64,000 nt of DNA from Pedobacter psychroterrae (GCF_004331695.1 NZ_SJSL01000007.1:168443-232442); one strand, 5' to 3'; counted from the first letter of the stretch, positions 53,494 to 62,597 are shown. A program made the numbers and translations. The notes: generated by a model from the sequence alone, not told the origin.

Positions 53494-56172
53494 CTATTTA
53501 ATTTTAAACCTTACCTTCATCAATACCTGCGTGGGCCTTAGGTCGTAACTGGAATAATATGACCCTATACCGTTATAAGCAGCAGCTATGTAGCGCCTGG
53601 TATTGAAGATATTGTTATACTCCAGTTTAAACTCCAGCTTTTTGAGGTTGTATCTAACACCCGCGTCCGCAAAGTTCATCCTCCTGCCATCACCTGTTAC
53701 CGCACTATTAAAGCTATACTCATATTTCAGGTTGATGACCAGCCCATTTACAGGAAAAAGATTGAAACCCGCCGATTGAGCGGCCGAACTGATGGGAATA
53801 AAACTCCTTGCATCATTTTTTATGATATTTTCACTTCTTCCATAGCGCAGCCCGTAATCAAAATCTGCCCATTCACCTAATTTTCCGTTGATACTTGCAC
53901 CTGCAGAATACGACTCGTTAAGAAATGCTACGATCTCTGTCTGATTGAGCTGTGTATTCTCAGAATTATTGTAACCAGCATTCAGGCTGATCTTCTGAAA
54001 AATACCTTCCAGTCCCTTGTCTGCACTGAATGAAAAATTATACCCATTGGCTGTATTGGGAATATCCAGCGTCCGTCTTACCGCCAGGAAGCCCTGAAAT
54101 TCATTGCCATAAAGCAGGTTCATCTTTGAGCGGTAATAGCTTCCGGACCACGAAGCAAAAAGCATTTTTATAGGGTGGCCATACTTGATGCTCATGTTGT
54201 AAGATTGCGTACTCCGTTCAGGCAACTGTCCAATATTTTGAACCAGGTAGCGGTAGGACTGCATGATGTAGCCTGTATATCCATTCTCTGCGCCGTCAAT
54301 ACTTTGCGCATAACCTGCTTGTCCGTACAGCTCCCAAAGCAAATTGAGCTTATACCTGGCAGACAGCGAAGGCGTAAAAAAAATACGTGCCTGATGCTTG
54401 TGGTTGCCCGCAACCTGGTCATTGCTGTACTGACTGATATTACTAAGCGGCAGTTTAAGTGTCAGGTTTGATTTCTTATCCGCATAACTGTATTCAGGTG
54501 TTAAATAAATATCGTATCTGTCCCAGTTCAGATTATTGCTCAGGGAATCTGCCGTGTTACCTGTAGTCCCATCCTGGGTCAGGCTCTGCAGTTCAGAATT
54601 TAACCTAAGCAGACTGGCATTTGCTCCTGCCACGTAATTTTGCCTGAACCTTCCGTGCTGCATCCCAAAACCAATATTGGTGTTCGATACAAACAGGTTC
54701 TGTCTCAGTGATTGCCTCGTCCCGCTGAGGGTACCCGGATCGCTGAACAGTGCGGGATACAACACTGGCCGCACTTCAAGGCCATCATCGAGCCTGCCAT
54801 AACCATTATACGAATTGATCCGGATGGTGCTTTTCTTATAATTCCTGATGACACTCAGGTTATTGCTGACTTTGAAATAAGGTGCGCTCCTATCCTGTTC
54901 AATAAACTGAGCATTTTCTACACTACCATATTCATTCCGATGGAGGTCGCCGCTGAACCTGACCGAATTATCAAAATAGAGGTATTCCTTATTGGCATTG
55001 AGCTTTACCGTCGCATCCATATAGTGAAAGCCTTCTATAGCCTTCATCCGCTCTTCTATCACCAGCGTACTGTCCCCCGGCAGGTAATTTTCTAAGCGGG
55101 AATAGCTATCCTTTATCTGCCTGTCGTTGAGGTAACTGATATTAGCAGTAAGCTTATAATCCTTACCAATTGTACGCAGGTTATTCAATGAAACAGCGTT
55201 GTCCCGGTTTAGCAGGTAGCGTTTCCTGCCTACTCCGGGGCCTGAGGGCGACTGGATACCCAAGGAAACCGGGAAGCCGAGGCTATTGTCGCCACCATAA
55301 AAATTCTGCAGATCAGTAGCCGAATCATCACCTGTATTATTTCCCTTGTAGGTAGCCATGAACTGCTTTCCCTTGCCAAAGTACATGCCAAATAGCTCAT
55401 TGTTCCACAGTACTGGCGCCAGGCCTGCGCCCAACTGGGTATTGGCTACGAGGACATTCTTTGCGCCTTCTTTAAGTTTGAGATTGATAGCACCCTGATC
55501 GCTGAACTCTTTGTTCTTCAAAGCCTTTACCGGCTGATGGTTTTCCAGTACCTGTACCGTCTCCACATCCTGCGCTTCCACATTGTTGGTGGCAATGTTG
55601 TAGCGTCCCTCCAGCATGTCCTGGCCTTCAATATAGAATTTACTGATCGGTTTATCATGGTAACTAATGGCACCATCCTCGGCCACCTTAATTCCTGGCA
55701 TCTTTTTCAGCACCTCGCCTATTGTCCTATCATTTTTTCCTGTAAACTGGCCGACATCATAGTTGAGCGTATCATCCAGTCTGCGGATCTTTGGCGGCTT
55801 TACTTTTAATTCTTTCAGCACGATGCTTTCATAGGCCACATTAAAATTTAGCAAGCTGCTTTTATTGGGATGGGTAATCGTTTGTTTTTTTACGCTCATA
55901 CCCGAAACTGTGATCACAACACTGTCTGATGACGTCTTAAAGCTCAGCTGATAAGCACCTTTGTCATCTGTAAGGGCATAGGTCAGCAGCAATCCAGTGT
56001 CTTTAGTATTAACCGTAACGTTTATTCCTGCCGCAAGCTTGTTATCCGCACTGTTTTTTACGCTTCCGCTGATCCTGGTCTGCCCATAAGTAAGGGAGCA
56101 GGAACAAACAAGAAAAACCATTGAGAGCGCTGAGAGCGTTGAGAGCGTCGAGAGCGTTGATCTAAACTTCAT
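53494..56172 (-). CDS. TonB-receptor-like outer-membrane barrel protein with regulatory domain
   Basis: An 892-residue outer-membrane protein. After an unusual signal peptide containing TLSTLSTLSALS (see the repeat at 56121) come a carboxypeptidase-regulatory-like domain (RISGSVKNSADNKLAAGINVTVNTKDTGLLLTYALTDDKGAYQL), a plug-like domain (LNYDVGQFTGKNDRTIGEVLKKMPGIKVAEDGAISYHDKPISKFYIEGQDML) and a barrel ending VLMKVRFKIK. It belongs to the group seen beside GLPGLI proteins, and it overlaps that gene by four bases (ATGA). It may work as exporter, sensor or importer; the ligand is unknown. The unit is probably under the BlaI-type repressor. Confidence 0.88.
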   Translation of the reverse strand: MKFRSTLSTLSTLSALSMVFLVCSCSLTYGQTRISGSVKNSADNKLAAGINVTVNTKDTGLLLTYALTDDKGAYQLSFKTSSDSVVITVSGMSVKKQTITHPNKSSLLNFNVAYESIVLKELKVKPPKIRRLDDTLNYDVGQFTGKNDRTIGEVLKKMPGIKVAEDGAISYHDKPISKFYIEGQDMLEGRYNIATNNVEAQDVETVQVLENHQPVKALKNKEFSDQGAINLKLKEGAKNVLVANTQLGAGLAPVLWNNELFGMYFGKGKQFMATYKGNNTGDDSATDLQNFYGGDNSLGFPVSLGIQSPSGPGVGRKRYLLNRDNAVSLNNLRTIGKDYKLTANISYLNDRQIKDSYSRLENYLPGDSTLVIEERMKAIEGFHYMDATVKLNANKEYLYFDNSVRFSGDLHRNEYGSVENAQFIEQDRSAPYFKVSNNLSVIRNYKKSTIRINSYNGYGRLDDGLEVRPVLYPALFSDPGTLSGTRQSLRQNLFVSNTNIGFGMQHGRFRQNYVAGANASLLRLNSELQSLTQDGTTGNTADSLSNNLNWDRYDIYLTPEYSYADKKSNLTLKLPLSNISQYSNDQVAGNHKHQARIFFTPSLSARYKLNLLWELYGQAGYAQSIDGAENGYTGYIMQSYRYLVQNIGQLPERSTQSYNMSIKYGHPIKMLFASWSGSYYRSKMNLLYGNEFQGFLAVRRTLDIPNTANGYNFSFSADKGLEGIFQKISLNAGYNNSENTQLNQTEIVAFLNESYSAGASINGKLGEWADFDYGLRYGRSENIIKNDARSFIPISSAAQSAGFNLFPVNGLVINLKYEYSFNSAVTGDGRRMNFADAGVRYNLKKLEFKLEYNNIFNTRRYIAAAYNGIGSYYSSYDLRPTQVLMKVRFKIK
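56121..56156 (-). repeat. Four 9-bp tandem units within a signal-peptide region
   Basis: Four copies of TTGAGAGCG with one-base variants (C or T at the first two places) encode the repeated Thr-Leu-Ser/Ala-Leu-Ser part near residues 5-16 of the barrel protein. Because units are 9 bp, copy-number changes would lengthen or shorten the signal peptide without breaking the frame. Confidence 0.8.
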
Positions 56173-57023
56173 TCCAATTCCATTGAAACAGGTTCGTATT
56201 TACCGGATATTTCGGCAATGCTCATATCACCATTCATAAGATTGATCTGCATACCCATTCCACGCTTCATCACCTGCTTATCAAACTCGGCCCTGGTACA
56301 TTTTAAATAGTCTGATTTGCTTATGAACAAGGGAAATGGCGTTTTAGGCTGTGTTAATCCGATCAGGCTAAAGGAAAACAGCTGATCGGCATCTTCCACT
56401 TTCAGGATCAGCCCGGGCAGACCGGAGAACTTCCAGGGCCCATCACTTACAGGGATCTCTGTAGTAAACCATGCAGCATAATTTCGGCCCCTAAATTTCA
56501 ATATAGCCTTCTGACAGGGATAACCAGCGATCGTATCCGTAACTTCTACCAGCTCCCAGTTGAGCTTACCAACTTTATCTTCATATTGCAATTTCGTGGT
56601 CCCAGTTGCCCCAACATAGTCAAACACCGTAATGACACCGGCATGCTTATCTTTTACGATCTGATAGCTCTCCCCTTCCATCGTATTGGACATGACGGTG
56701 CCAGGCATTTTAGAAAAATCCTTTGCCTCAGCACCTTTATAAATGTTTATGGATTTAATATTTTGCTGATTGGCACTTCCAAATAGCTGGTGAATTGCAG
56801 AATCCCGGCTCAACCGGGCAGGATCATAAAACCTCGAAATCTTAGCACCTACATCCAGCAACATAGTGTCGGTACGATAAGGCTTTTCAGCCGTTGTGTT
56901 CCTTTTCGACAGTACATAATAGCATCGCAGATTTACGACATCCCGGATCTCCTTGTCAGATTTCTGTGCGAAAGCGCAAATGCTGAAACAGCAAAAGACA
57001 GCAGCAATTGAAATTATTTTCAT
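56169..57023 (-). CDS. GLPGLI family exported protein
   Basis: A 284-residue periplasmic or surface protein with a signal peptide (MKIISIAAVFCCFSICAFA). It carries the defining motif in GPWKFSGLPGLILKVED near residue 200, preceded by YPCQKAILKFRGRNYAAWFTTEIPVSDG, which is typical for the family. The biochemical role of GLPGLI proteins is not established. They usually accompany a TonB-receptor-like gene, as here with a four-base overlap. Two perfect BlaI-type dyads lie 33-86 bases upstream. Confidence 0.92.
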   Translation of the reverse strand: MKIISIAAVFCCFSICAFAQKSDKEIRDVVNLRCYYVLSKRNTTAEKPYRTDTMLLDVGAKISRFYDPARLSRDSAIHQLFGSANQQNIKSINIYKGAEAKDFSKMPGTVMSNTMEGESYQIVKDKHAGVITVFDYVGATGTTKLQYEDKVGKLNWELVEVTDTIAGYPCQKAILKFRGRNYAAWFTTEIPVSDGPWKFSGLPGLILKVEDADQLFSFSLIGLTQPKTPFPLFISKSDYLKCTRAEFDKQVMKRGMGMQINLMNGDMSIAEISGKYEPVSMELE

Positions 57024-57055
57024 AGTATGAGTAATTGATTAGCAGCACAATATAA

Positions 57056-57071
57056 GTCTATGTTTTTAGAC
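57056..57071. promoter_or_regulatory. BlaI-type operator, proximal copy
   Basis: GTCTA-TGTTTT-TAGAC, a perfect 5-bp dyad with N6, 33 bases before the GLPGLI start. Together with the copy at 57094 it forms a 19-bp inverted repeat with one mismatch. Confidence 0.65.
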
Positions 57072-57093
57072 AAACAAGAAAAATGACACATTT

Positions 57094-57109
57094 GTCTAAA
57101 AATATAGAC
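57094..57109. promoter_or_regulatory. BlaI-type operator, distal copy
   Basis: GTCTA-AAAATA-TAGAC, a perfect dyad whose centre lies 38 bp from that of the proximal copy. Confidence 0.65.
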
Positions 57110-57155
57110 GCACCATCAGGAATCCAACTATAAGCCACTCTGATCGGGCACTATA

Positions 57156-57479
57156 CTACCTGATCAGCATTAAACTGCCATTTATTAAATATTTCTGATG
57201 CTTAGTCTTTATTGTATAATAATAAAGCCCTGCCGGGGCATCGCCATTCTGATATTTGCCATTCCATATCGGATTCTTGCCGGTACATTCAAAAACAAGC
57301 AATCCCTCTTTACTAAATACCTGTATTGCTGCATCAGGATCGTTTTCAAATCCGATAAATGTCCAGTAGTCATTTATGCCATCTCCATTGGGACTGAAAG
57401 CCTTGGTAGTCATGATTTGCTTTTTACTACAGGCAAGTGCGGAGAGCATAAAAAATACTGCAACAAGTTTATTCTTCAT
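57156..57479 (-). CDS. Small lipoprotein consisting of a type B (CHU_C) sorting domain
   Basis: A 107-residue protein. The start at 57479 (MKNKLVAVFFMLSALAC) gives a proper lipobox with Cys17; seven earlier residues from 57500 would spoil the signal peptide. The remainder is nearly all a gliding-motility C-terminal domain: KAFSPNGDGINDYWTFIGFEND, IQVFSKEGLLVFECTGKNPIWNGKYQNGDAPAGLYYYTIK. In large secreted proteins this domain is the recognition signal of the type IX secretion system. Here there is no passenger in front. It might be a free decoy, an anchor component or the end of a decayed adhesin. Confidence 0.85.
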   Translation of the reverse strand: MKNKLVAVFFMLSALACSKKQIMTTKAFSPNGDGINDYWTFIGFENDPDAAIQVFSKEGLLVFECTGKNPIWNGKYQNGDAPAGLYYYTIKTKHQKYLINGSLMLIR

Positions 57480-57597
57480 TTTGACTTTTATGTTTGGCAA
57501 AACTATGTAAGTATTGAAGTTTTAACAACGAAATACCAACCAAATATTTGACAAAATTTGAATGGTTTTGATAAATTAGCTTGCTAATTATGAAATT

Positions 57598-58527
57598 ATG
57601 AAAGCAGTTGTGATTAATGAATTTGGGAGTCCTGACACCCTTACGCTGGCCCAAACAGATCAACCTTCCTTTAGTGATGATCAGGTGCTCATAAGAGTTA
57701 GTGCAGCAGGTATCAATCCGGTCGATGCCAAGATCAGGTCGGGCAAACACATATCCAGCGACACACTTAAACTGCCTGCCATATTAGGTAAAGACATGAG
57801 CGGTATAGTGGAAGCAGTGGGTAAAAACGTAACAGATTTTAAAGCCGGAGACGAAGTATTTGGCTGTATCAACAACAGCTATGCCGAATATACAGTATGC
57901 AGTCCATACCTAATTGTTAAAAAACCTGAAAATATTTCATTTGAAGAAGCCGCAGCAGTCTCACTGGCAGGTTTAACTGCATATCAGGCCATCCATGACC
58001 ACTTGAAGCTTCTTTCAGGGCAAAGTATCCTGATACAATCAGCAGCAGGTGGAGTTGGCCATTTGGCCGTCCAGTTCGCCAAACTGAGCGGTGCTTTTGT
58101 ATACGGCACTGCATCTGGCAAGAATGCAGCATTTTTGAGGGAAATTGGGGTAGATCAGCCCATCGACTATCGCACAGAAAAGTTTGAGGATATGGTACAG
58201 GATTTGGACGCCGTACTGGAAACAATGGGTGGTGAAGCGCTTTATCGCTCTATCGCCTGCGTAAAGCCCGGCGGCACAGTAGTATGCCTTCCCTCTTCTA
58301 CCATGAACGATCCAAAAGCCCTGGAACTTGCAGCCAAGAAAAACGTGCAATTGATCTGGTTTATGATGCAGCCAAAAAAGGAAACTTTACAGCTAATTGC
58401 AGACCTTATGGGCGAAAAGAAGCTGAAAGTATCCGTTGATCAGATTTTACCTATTGAAAAAATTGCTCAGGCCCATAAAGCAATAGAAGCTCTTGGAGTG
58501 AGGGGAAAGATGGTAGTAAGGCTCTAG
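57598..58527 (+). CDS. NADP-dependent MDR oxidoreductase (zinc-free quinone reductase type)
   Basis: A 309-residue medium-chain reductase. It has the N-terminal GroES-like domain (MKAVVINEFGSPDTLTLAQTDQP, GINPVDAKIRSG, GKDMSGIVEAVGKNVTDFKAGDEVFG), and the Rossmann domain with SAAGGVGHLAVQFAKLSGA binds NADP(H). The zinc ligands of alcohol dehydrogenases are absent, pointing to quinone or enone reduction. It is a single gene on the plus strand between minus-strand units. Confidence 0.92.
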   Translation: MKAVVINEFGSPDTLTLAQTDQPSFSDDQVLIRVSAAGINPVDAKIRSGKHISSDTLKLPAILGKDMSGIVEAVGKNVTDFKAGDEVFGCINNSYAEYTVCSPYLIVKKPENISFEEAAAVSLAGLTAYQAIHDHLKLLSGQSILIQSAAGGVGHLAVQFAKLSGAFVYGTASGKNAAFLREIGVDQPIDYRTEKFEDMVQDLDAVLETMGGEALYRSIACVKPGGTVVCLPSSTMNDPKALELAAKKNVQLIWFMMQPKKETLQLIADLMGEKKLKVSVDQILPIEKIAQAHKAIEALGVRGKMVVRL

Positions 58528-58538
58528 TACTTATTATT

Positions 58539-59492
58539 TTACTCAGCCTCGCATACAAGCAGGTTAGACTGTCCCAATCTCTGGCATCCCCTACTTGCCG
58601 GTACAGCTACATCCCCTACCGGCAAGTATTTAACAGTACCTGCTTTTTGTGGTACATATATCACTACTTCAGTACGGCTGTAAGAATGTGGTAGATATTT
58701 AACATAGTAGCCGTCAGGATGCAAACCCCATACTCCACCAGGGAAATTCGGATCTGCCGGAGCAATCCCGCCAAGCATTGCCAGGCTTTCAATTTGGTCA
58801 AAAGAAGCATTGGCTTGATACATCAGTCCGCGGATCTTATTTTCAATTTCAATAATGGTCTTTGCAGGTTCAGGCAGGTTGGCGGTCAATTTAGACATAG
58901 CCTCGCCCGACAGATAATCGATCATGGTACTGCCCAGAGAAGAAAGATCGTTCTTGTTGAGCAGCTTAGCCGCAGTCAACTGTAAATCCGGCGATAACTT
59001 GCTGAAATTTGTCTTGGCCACAATAGCCCATAGGAGCAGTTGTACTTTACGTTGTTCGATTTCCGGATGTTGCTCCCAGTTTGCGATCAGCATATTGGCT
59101 ATTTTTTCTTTCGGCCCTACTAACGGGGCGTACAAGTATCCGTTTCCTTTGTCAGGGCCGGATGTTCCAGCTTGCAAGCAGAAACTTTTGAATGTTCCTG
59201 TATAAAACCCCGGCTTCAGGGTAAATCCCTCTTCTGCTGAATATTGTGATTTGATGGAGCAAAGCTGCTTTTTTACAGAATCTGCACCAAAACTCGGGGG
59301 CATGATGTCGGCTTTATTACAATCGTCAAAATTGGTCGTAATCGGATTGTTTTGCAATAATTTCAGCTGCTTGTTATTGATTAACGATGCAGCACCAGTA
59401 TTGAGTGCATCTTTAAGTTTTCCAAACTGCGCAGAAGTTTTGGTGGTAGTAAAAAGGCATAGTAATGCCAAAGCGGGGATGATTTTTTTCAT
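58539..59492 (-). CDS. Exported protein of unknown function
   Basis: A 317-residue protein starting at MKKIIPALALLCLFTTTKTSAQ, a normal signal peptide. A longer frame from 59546 adds 18 residues in front of it and overlaps the next gene, so the ATG at 59492 is chosen. The mature part is mostly helical (NMLIANWEQHPEIEQRKVQLLLWAIVAKTNFSKLSPDLQLTAAKLL), with four cysteines that may form disulfides and a C-terminal beta part (YYVKYLPHSYSRTEVVIYVPQKAGTVKYLPVGDVAVPASRGCQRLG). The segment IEQRKVQLLLWAI resembles proteins that follow surface-layer or adhesin genes, but no family is recognised. Confidence 0.7.
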   Translation of the reverse strand: MKKIIPALALLCLFTTTKTSAQFGKLKDALNTGAASLINNKQLKLLQNNPITTNFDDCNKADIMPPSFGADSVKKQLCSIKSQYSAEEGFTLKPGFYTGTFKSFCLQAGTSGPDKGNGYLYAPLVGPKEKIANMLIANWEQHPEIEQRKVQLLLWAIVAKTNFSKLSPDLQLTAAKLLNKNDLSSLGSTMIDYLSGEAMSKLTANLPEPAKTIIEIENKIRGLMYQANASFDQIESLAMLGGIAPADPNFPGGVWGLHPDGYYVKYLPHSYSRTEVVIYVPQKAGTVKYLPVGDVAVPASRGCQRLGQSNLLVCEAE

Positions 59493-59538
59493 GGTAGAAC
59501 CAAAGTTAAAGGTTTTTACTGGGATTTCAGTTTTGATT

Positions 59539-60153
59539 TCAGCCATTAAATAATTTATTCCTTTTGATCGGTTTACCCCGTCTAATCAATATCGCATGAT
59601 ACAGACTCGGCACATCATTCTCCCATTTTTCGATGATGATGAGTATTGCAATGATCTCTATTCTGGTAATTATTCCCACATAGAAACAAGTAGCAAACAG
59701 CCAACTTGAATCACAGGTATTGATAATCTGTACCAATGTAGCAAGGATGGTCAGCGTCCATACTTTTGAAAGAATGGCATGGGTAGCCACTTCCTTTTTA
59801 AATTTCAGGTAACTAACGATGTAAGTCAAAGCCTCCGCACCGAGCAATACCCCCAGTAAAAGGGTATTTTCTTTGAAGAATTCTTTACAAATCAAATATG
59901 AACCGACTAGGGCGCTTAACCAGAAAATCTGATCTATGAATGAATCCAATCGGCGGAGCTTAACGGTTGAGACGCCGAGCTTCCTGGCTATAATCCCATC
60001 AAAAACATCTGTTATCAGACCGGTTACTAGCAAAGTACTGATAATAACCCGGTAATACTGGGGTTGTGTTAAACTGAGCAGCAGAATGATTGCGCTGAAC
60101 AATAAGCGGCTATATATTAACAGGATCGGAATATGGATGTAATACTTTCTCAC
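59539..60153 (-). CDS. CDP-alcohol phosphatidyltransferase family protein with altered motif
   Basis: A 204-residue integral membrane enzyme of about six helices. The family signature DxxDGxxARx8GxxxDxxxD is read here as Asp49, Asp52-Gly53, Ala56-Arg57, Asp70 and Asp74. The position of the second conserved Gly holds Leu66. All four metal-binding aspartates are present, so catalysis is still possible. It would join a CDP-linked lipid head to an alcohol, but the product cannot be named. It lies upstream of the unknown exported gene on the same strand. Confidence 0.85.
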   Translation of the reverse strand: MRKYYIHIPILLIYSRLLFSAIILLLSLTQPQYYRVIISTLLVTGLITDVFDGIIARKLGVSTVKLRRLDSFIDQIFWLSALVGSYLICKEFFKENTLLLGVLLGAEALTYIVSYLKFKKEVATHAILSKVWTLTILATLVQIINTCDSSWLFATCFYVGIITRIEIIAILIIIEKWENDVPSLYHAILIRRGKPIKRNKLFNG

Positions 60154-60185
60154 AAAGATGATTACAGAAAAACAAATTAACTTAT

Positions 60186-60653
60186 TTATTTAACTATTGT
60201 TATTGCTCTAATGCCGTTGTTATCCCAAACCAATTTGCCGTTCAACCATACTTTTTTAACAAGATCCTGATTATTCGTTTTATGATATTCACACCTGATC
60301 GTATCAGTTCCCAGGTCGCCAAATTCCACCAAGGTTTCCGTAAACTTATCCTTATTTAGGGTAGGAAATAAAGTTAATTTCTCCTGGCCATCAGAATGTT
60401 TATGTATAAGAACTCCTTTGGAAGCATTCAAATGACGCTCAAAATAAAGCATCTTAACACCGTCCTTCATATAGTAGACATTTATATCGGCCAGCGTAAG
60501 GCCATTCGGAGGAGCCAAGAGGTTTTCTGAAGATTTACTGACTAAACTTATTGTAATGTTGGCATCAATGTTCGTGCAGCAATTTTTCTTGCAGGACAAG
60601 CCAATTGATGCTACAAGTAACAAGATATATAATGGGAGCGCTTTCATTAACAT
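60186..60653 (-). CDS. Small lipoprotein of unknown function
   Basis: A 155-residue lipoprotein with lipobox IGLSC at Cys21, followed by a second cysteine pair (KKNCC). The mature part is beta-rich (LTLADINVYYMKDGVKMLYFERHLNASKGVLIHK, TLVEFGDLGTDTIRCEYHKT, KKVWLNGKLVWDNNG). No family is recognised. The second ATG (MKALPL) two codons in is an equally good start. It stands 32 bases upstream of the CDP-alcohol transferase gene. Confidence 0.7.
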   Translation of the reverse strand: MLMKALPLYILLLVASIGLSCKKNCCTNIDANITISLVSKSSENLLAPPNGLTLADINVYYMKDGVKMLYFERHLNASKGVLIHKHSDGQEKLTLFPTLNKDKFTETLVEFGDLGTDTIRCEYHKTNNQDLVKKVWLNGKLVWDNNGIRAITIVK

Positions 60654-60700
60654 ACTAAAATACTATTTTTACCACAATATAGATATAAATCATCAAAAAG

Positions 60701-62515
60701 CTATTGGTTCAACTTCTTTCCCGCATCAATGACTGCCTGGTTAACTTCTCTTACCCGCTCTACGTCCATTTTCTCGACAGCACGATCGTAGGTTAGCAGC
60801 CCGTTCACTTCATGTTCCACATCAGTGGTTTGCGTATAGACCGCCACGCTCAGCCCCTTATACTTCATCAACTGCTCTACCTGGTCCATCAGGAGCACAT
60901 ATTTATCAGTCAGGGCGCTTTTAGTCGGTTCATAGCCATAGGCATTATTTTCTACCGGCCACATATGTCCCCTTACAAACAGGCCCACCCCTCCAAATTC
61001 ACCTAAAGATGCTGCACGCTTATCATCGGGTTGTGAAGCATCATTGGGGCCAATATAAATATGTGTATCTACAAAATCTCCATTGCCGGGATCTCCGGCT
61101 GCTTTCTGGTAACCTGGATTGTTATTAAAGCCGGAGTTGCCGTTAACCAGCCTTGAAGGGTCATACTGCTTTACCCAGTCGGTAATTTCTTTGACATCAA
61201 ATGCACCCCAGTTTTCATTGAACGGAACCCAGGCGATGATGGAAGGAGAATTGTACTGATCGTCCATCATGGCTTTGAGTTCCTTGCGAAAGGTTGTCCT
61301 GTTTTTAGCCGTGTCTTCATGTTGGTACCAAATGGCCGGCATGTCCTGCCAAACCATTACACCGAGCTTGTCTGCCCAGTAATAGAAACGCTTAGGCTCG
61401 GTTTTCATGTGTTTCCTGATGAGGTTAAATCCCGCCTTTTTGGTGAATTCTACATCATATTTTAAGGCTTCTTCAGTTGGTGCGGTCAAAATGCCGTCAG
61501 GCCAGTAGCCCTGATCAAGCAGGCCCACCTGCATCACGAATTTACCGTTTAGCAGCGGTCTAACTACGCCGTCAACTTTACCCAATTTGATGTCGCGCAT
61601 GCCAAAATAGCTGTTTACTTCGTCGGTAACATTGCCGCTTTTATCCTTCAGCGTAAGTTTCAGATCGTACAGAAAAGGATCCTCAGGGCTCCAGAGTTTA
61701 GGGTTCTTGATAGGAATATAAAAAGCCGTTCCGGATGCGCCTGTCGCTTCAGCAACGACTTTTTTTCCATCAAGCGCAGCGGCTGATACGTGAGAGGCAC
61801 CTGCGTTTACCATCAGTTTAAGTCGGCTGTTTGCCAGATCGGGAGTTACCCGGATATTTTTGATGTAATTTTTGCTGACTGGTTCCATCCATACCGTCTG
61901 CCAGATTCCCGATGTGAAGGTATAATCTCCGCGGGGACCGTTTTTACCTGAAGGCGTCCGTCCATCATTCGGATCATGTGCCGCAACAATAAGAGTATTA
62001 CTACCCTGTTTTAAAAACGGAGTGATGTCCAGGCTGAAGGCATCATAACCACCAGCATGACTTCCTGCTTTTTCTCCGTTCACAAATATGGTGGCGTCAT
62101 GGTCGACTGCATCAAAATGAAGCAGTACCTGCTTGTTCTTCCAGGTCGATGGGATCTCAAAACTCCTTTTGTACCACATATTGATTTCCTGTTTTCGCTC
62201 GATGCCTGAGAGTACGGCCTCAGGACAATAAGGCACAAGGATTTGTTCCGTCTTTTCGCCAAAACTGATTGGCTTTGAAGGGTTCAATGCGTTTGCCACT
62301 GCTTTACCTCCAATATAATCCCATTTTCCGTTCAGGTTCATCCAATCTTTGCGCTCCAGTTGCGGGCGCGGATATTCCGGAAAAGGAATGGGGGCTTCTA
62401 TTGCAGCTTTTGTCCATCTGGTAGGTAATTTGGGAATCTGGGCCTTTGATATTTGTGCAGAAAAACTGCAAAACAATAGCATAGCATAAGCAGTCAGTTT
62501 AGTGGCGATCTTCAT
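60701..62515 (-). CDS. GH2 family glycoside hydrolase, secreted
   Basis: A 604-residue enzyme with a signal peptide (MKIATKLTAYAMLLFCSFSAQISKAQ). It has the GH2 jelly-roll sugar-binding domain (YKRSFEIPSTWKNKQVLLHFDAVDHDATIFVNGEKAGSHAGG), an Ig-like domain, and a TIM barrel with acid/base Glu434 in VPFNENWG and the likely nucleophile Glu506 in LGEFGGVG. GH2 covers beta-galactosidases, glucuronidases and mannosidases; the short length and FNENWG context do not decide between them. It is remote from the mannoside locus and shows no GntR motif, so it is probably not part of it. Confidence 0.9.
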   Translation of the reverse strand: MKIATKLTAYAMLLFCSFSAQISKAQIPKLPTRWTKAAIEAPIPFPEYPRPQLERKDWMNLNGKWDYIGGKAVANALNPSKPISFGEKTEQILVPYCPEAVLSGIERKQEINMWYKRSFEIPSTWKNKQVLLHFDAVDHDATIFVNGEKAGSHAGGYDAFSLDITPFLKQGSNTLIVAAHDPNDGRTPSGKNGPRGDYTFTSGIWQTVWMEPVSKNYIKNIRVTPDLANSRLKLMVNAGASHVSAAALDGKKVVAEATGASGTAFYIPIKNPKLWSPEDPFLYDLKLTLKDKSGNVTDEVNSYFGMRDIKLGKVDGVVRPLLNGKFVMQVGLLDQGYWPDGILTAPTEEALKYDVEFTKKAGFNLIRKHMKTEPKRFYYWADKLGVMVWQDMPAIWYQHEDTAKNRTTFRKELKAMMDDQYNSPSIIAWVPFNENWGAFDVKEITDWVKQYDPSRLVNGNSGFNNNPGYQKAAGDPGNGDFVDTHIYIGPNDASQPDDKRAASLGEFGGVGLFVRGHMWPVENNAYGYEPTKSALTDKYVLLMDQVEQLMKYKGLSVAVYTQTTDVEHEVNGLLTYDRAVEKMDVERVREVNQAVIDAGKKLNQ

Positions 62516-62540
62516 TGTCTGTTTGAGAAAAAGAATAAGT

Positions 62541-62569
62541 AACGTTAGTTTTCTGCTAATATAAACAAG
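62541..62569 (-). promoter_or_regulatory. Weak promoter candidate of the GH2 gene
   Basis: Minus strand: TTG (complement of 62567-62569), 18 bp, TAACGTTA (62541-62548), six of eight positions of the -7 form. Confidence 0.3.
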
Positions 62570-62597
62570 TTAACTTTAATTCACTAATTTTGACACC

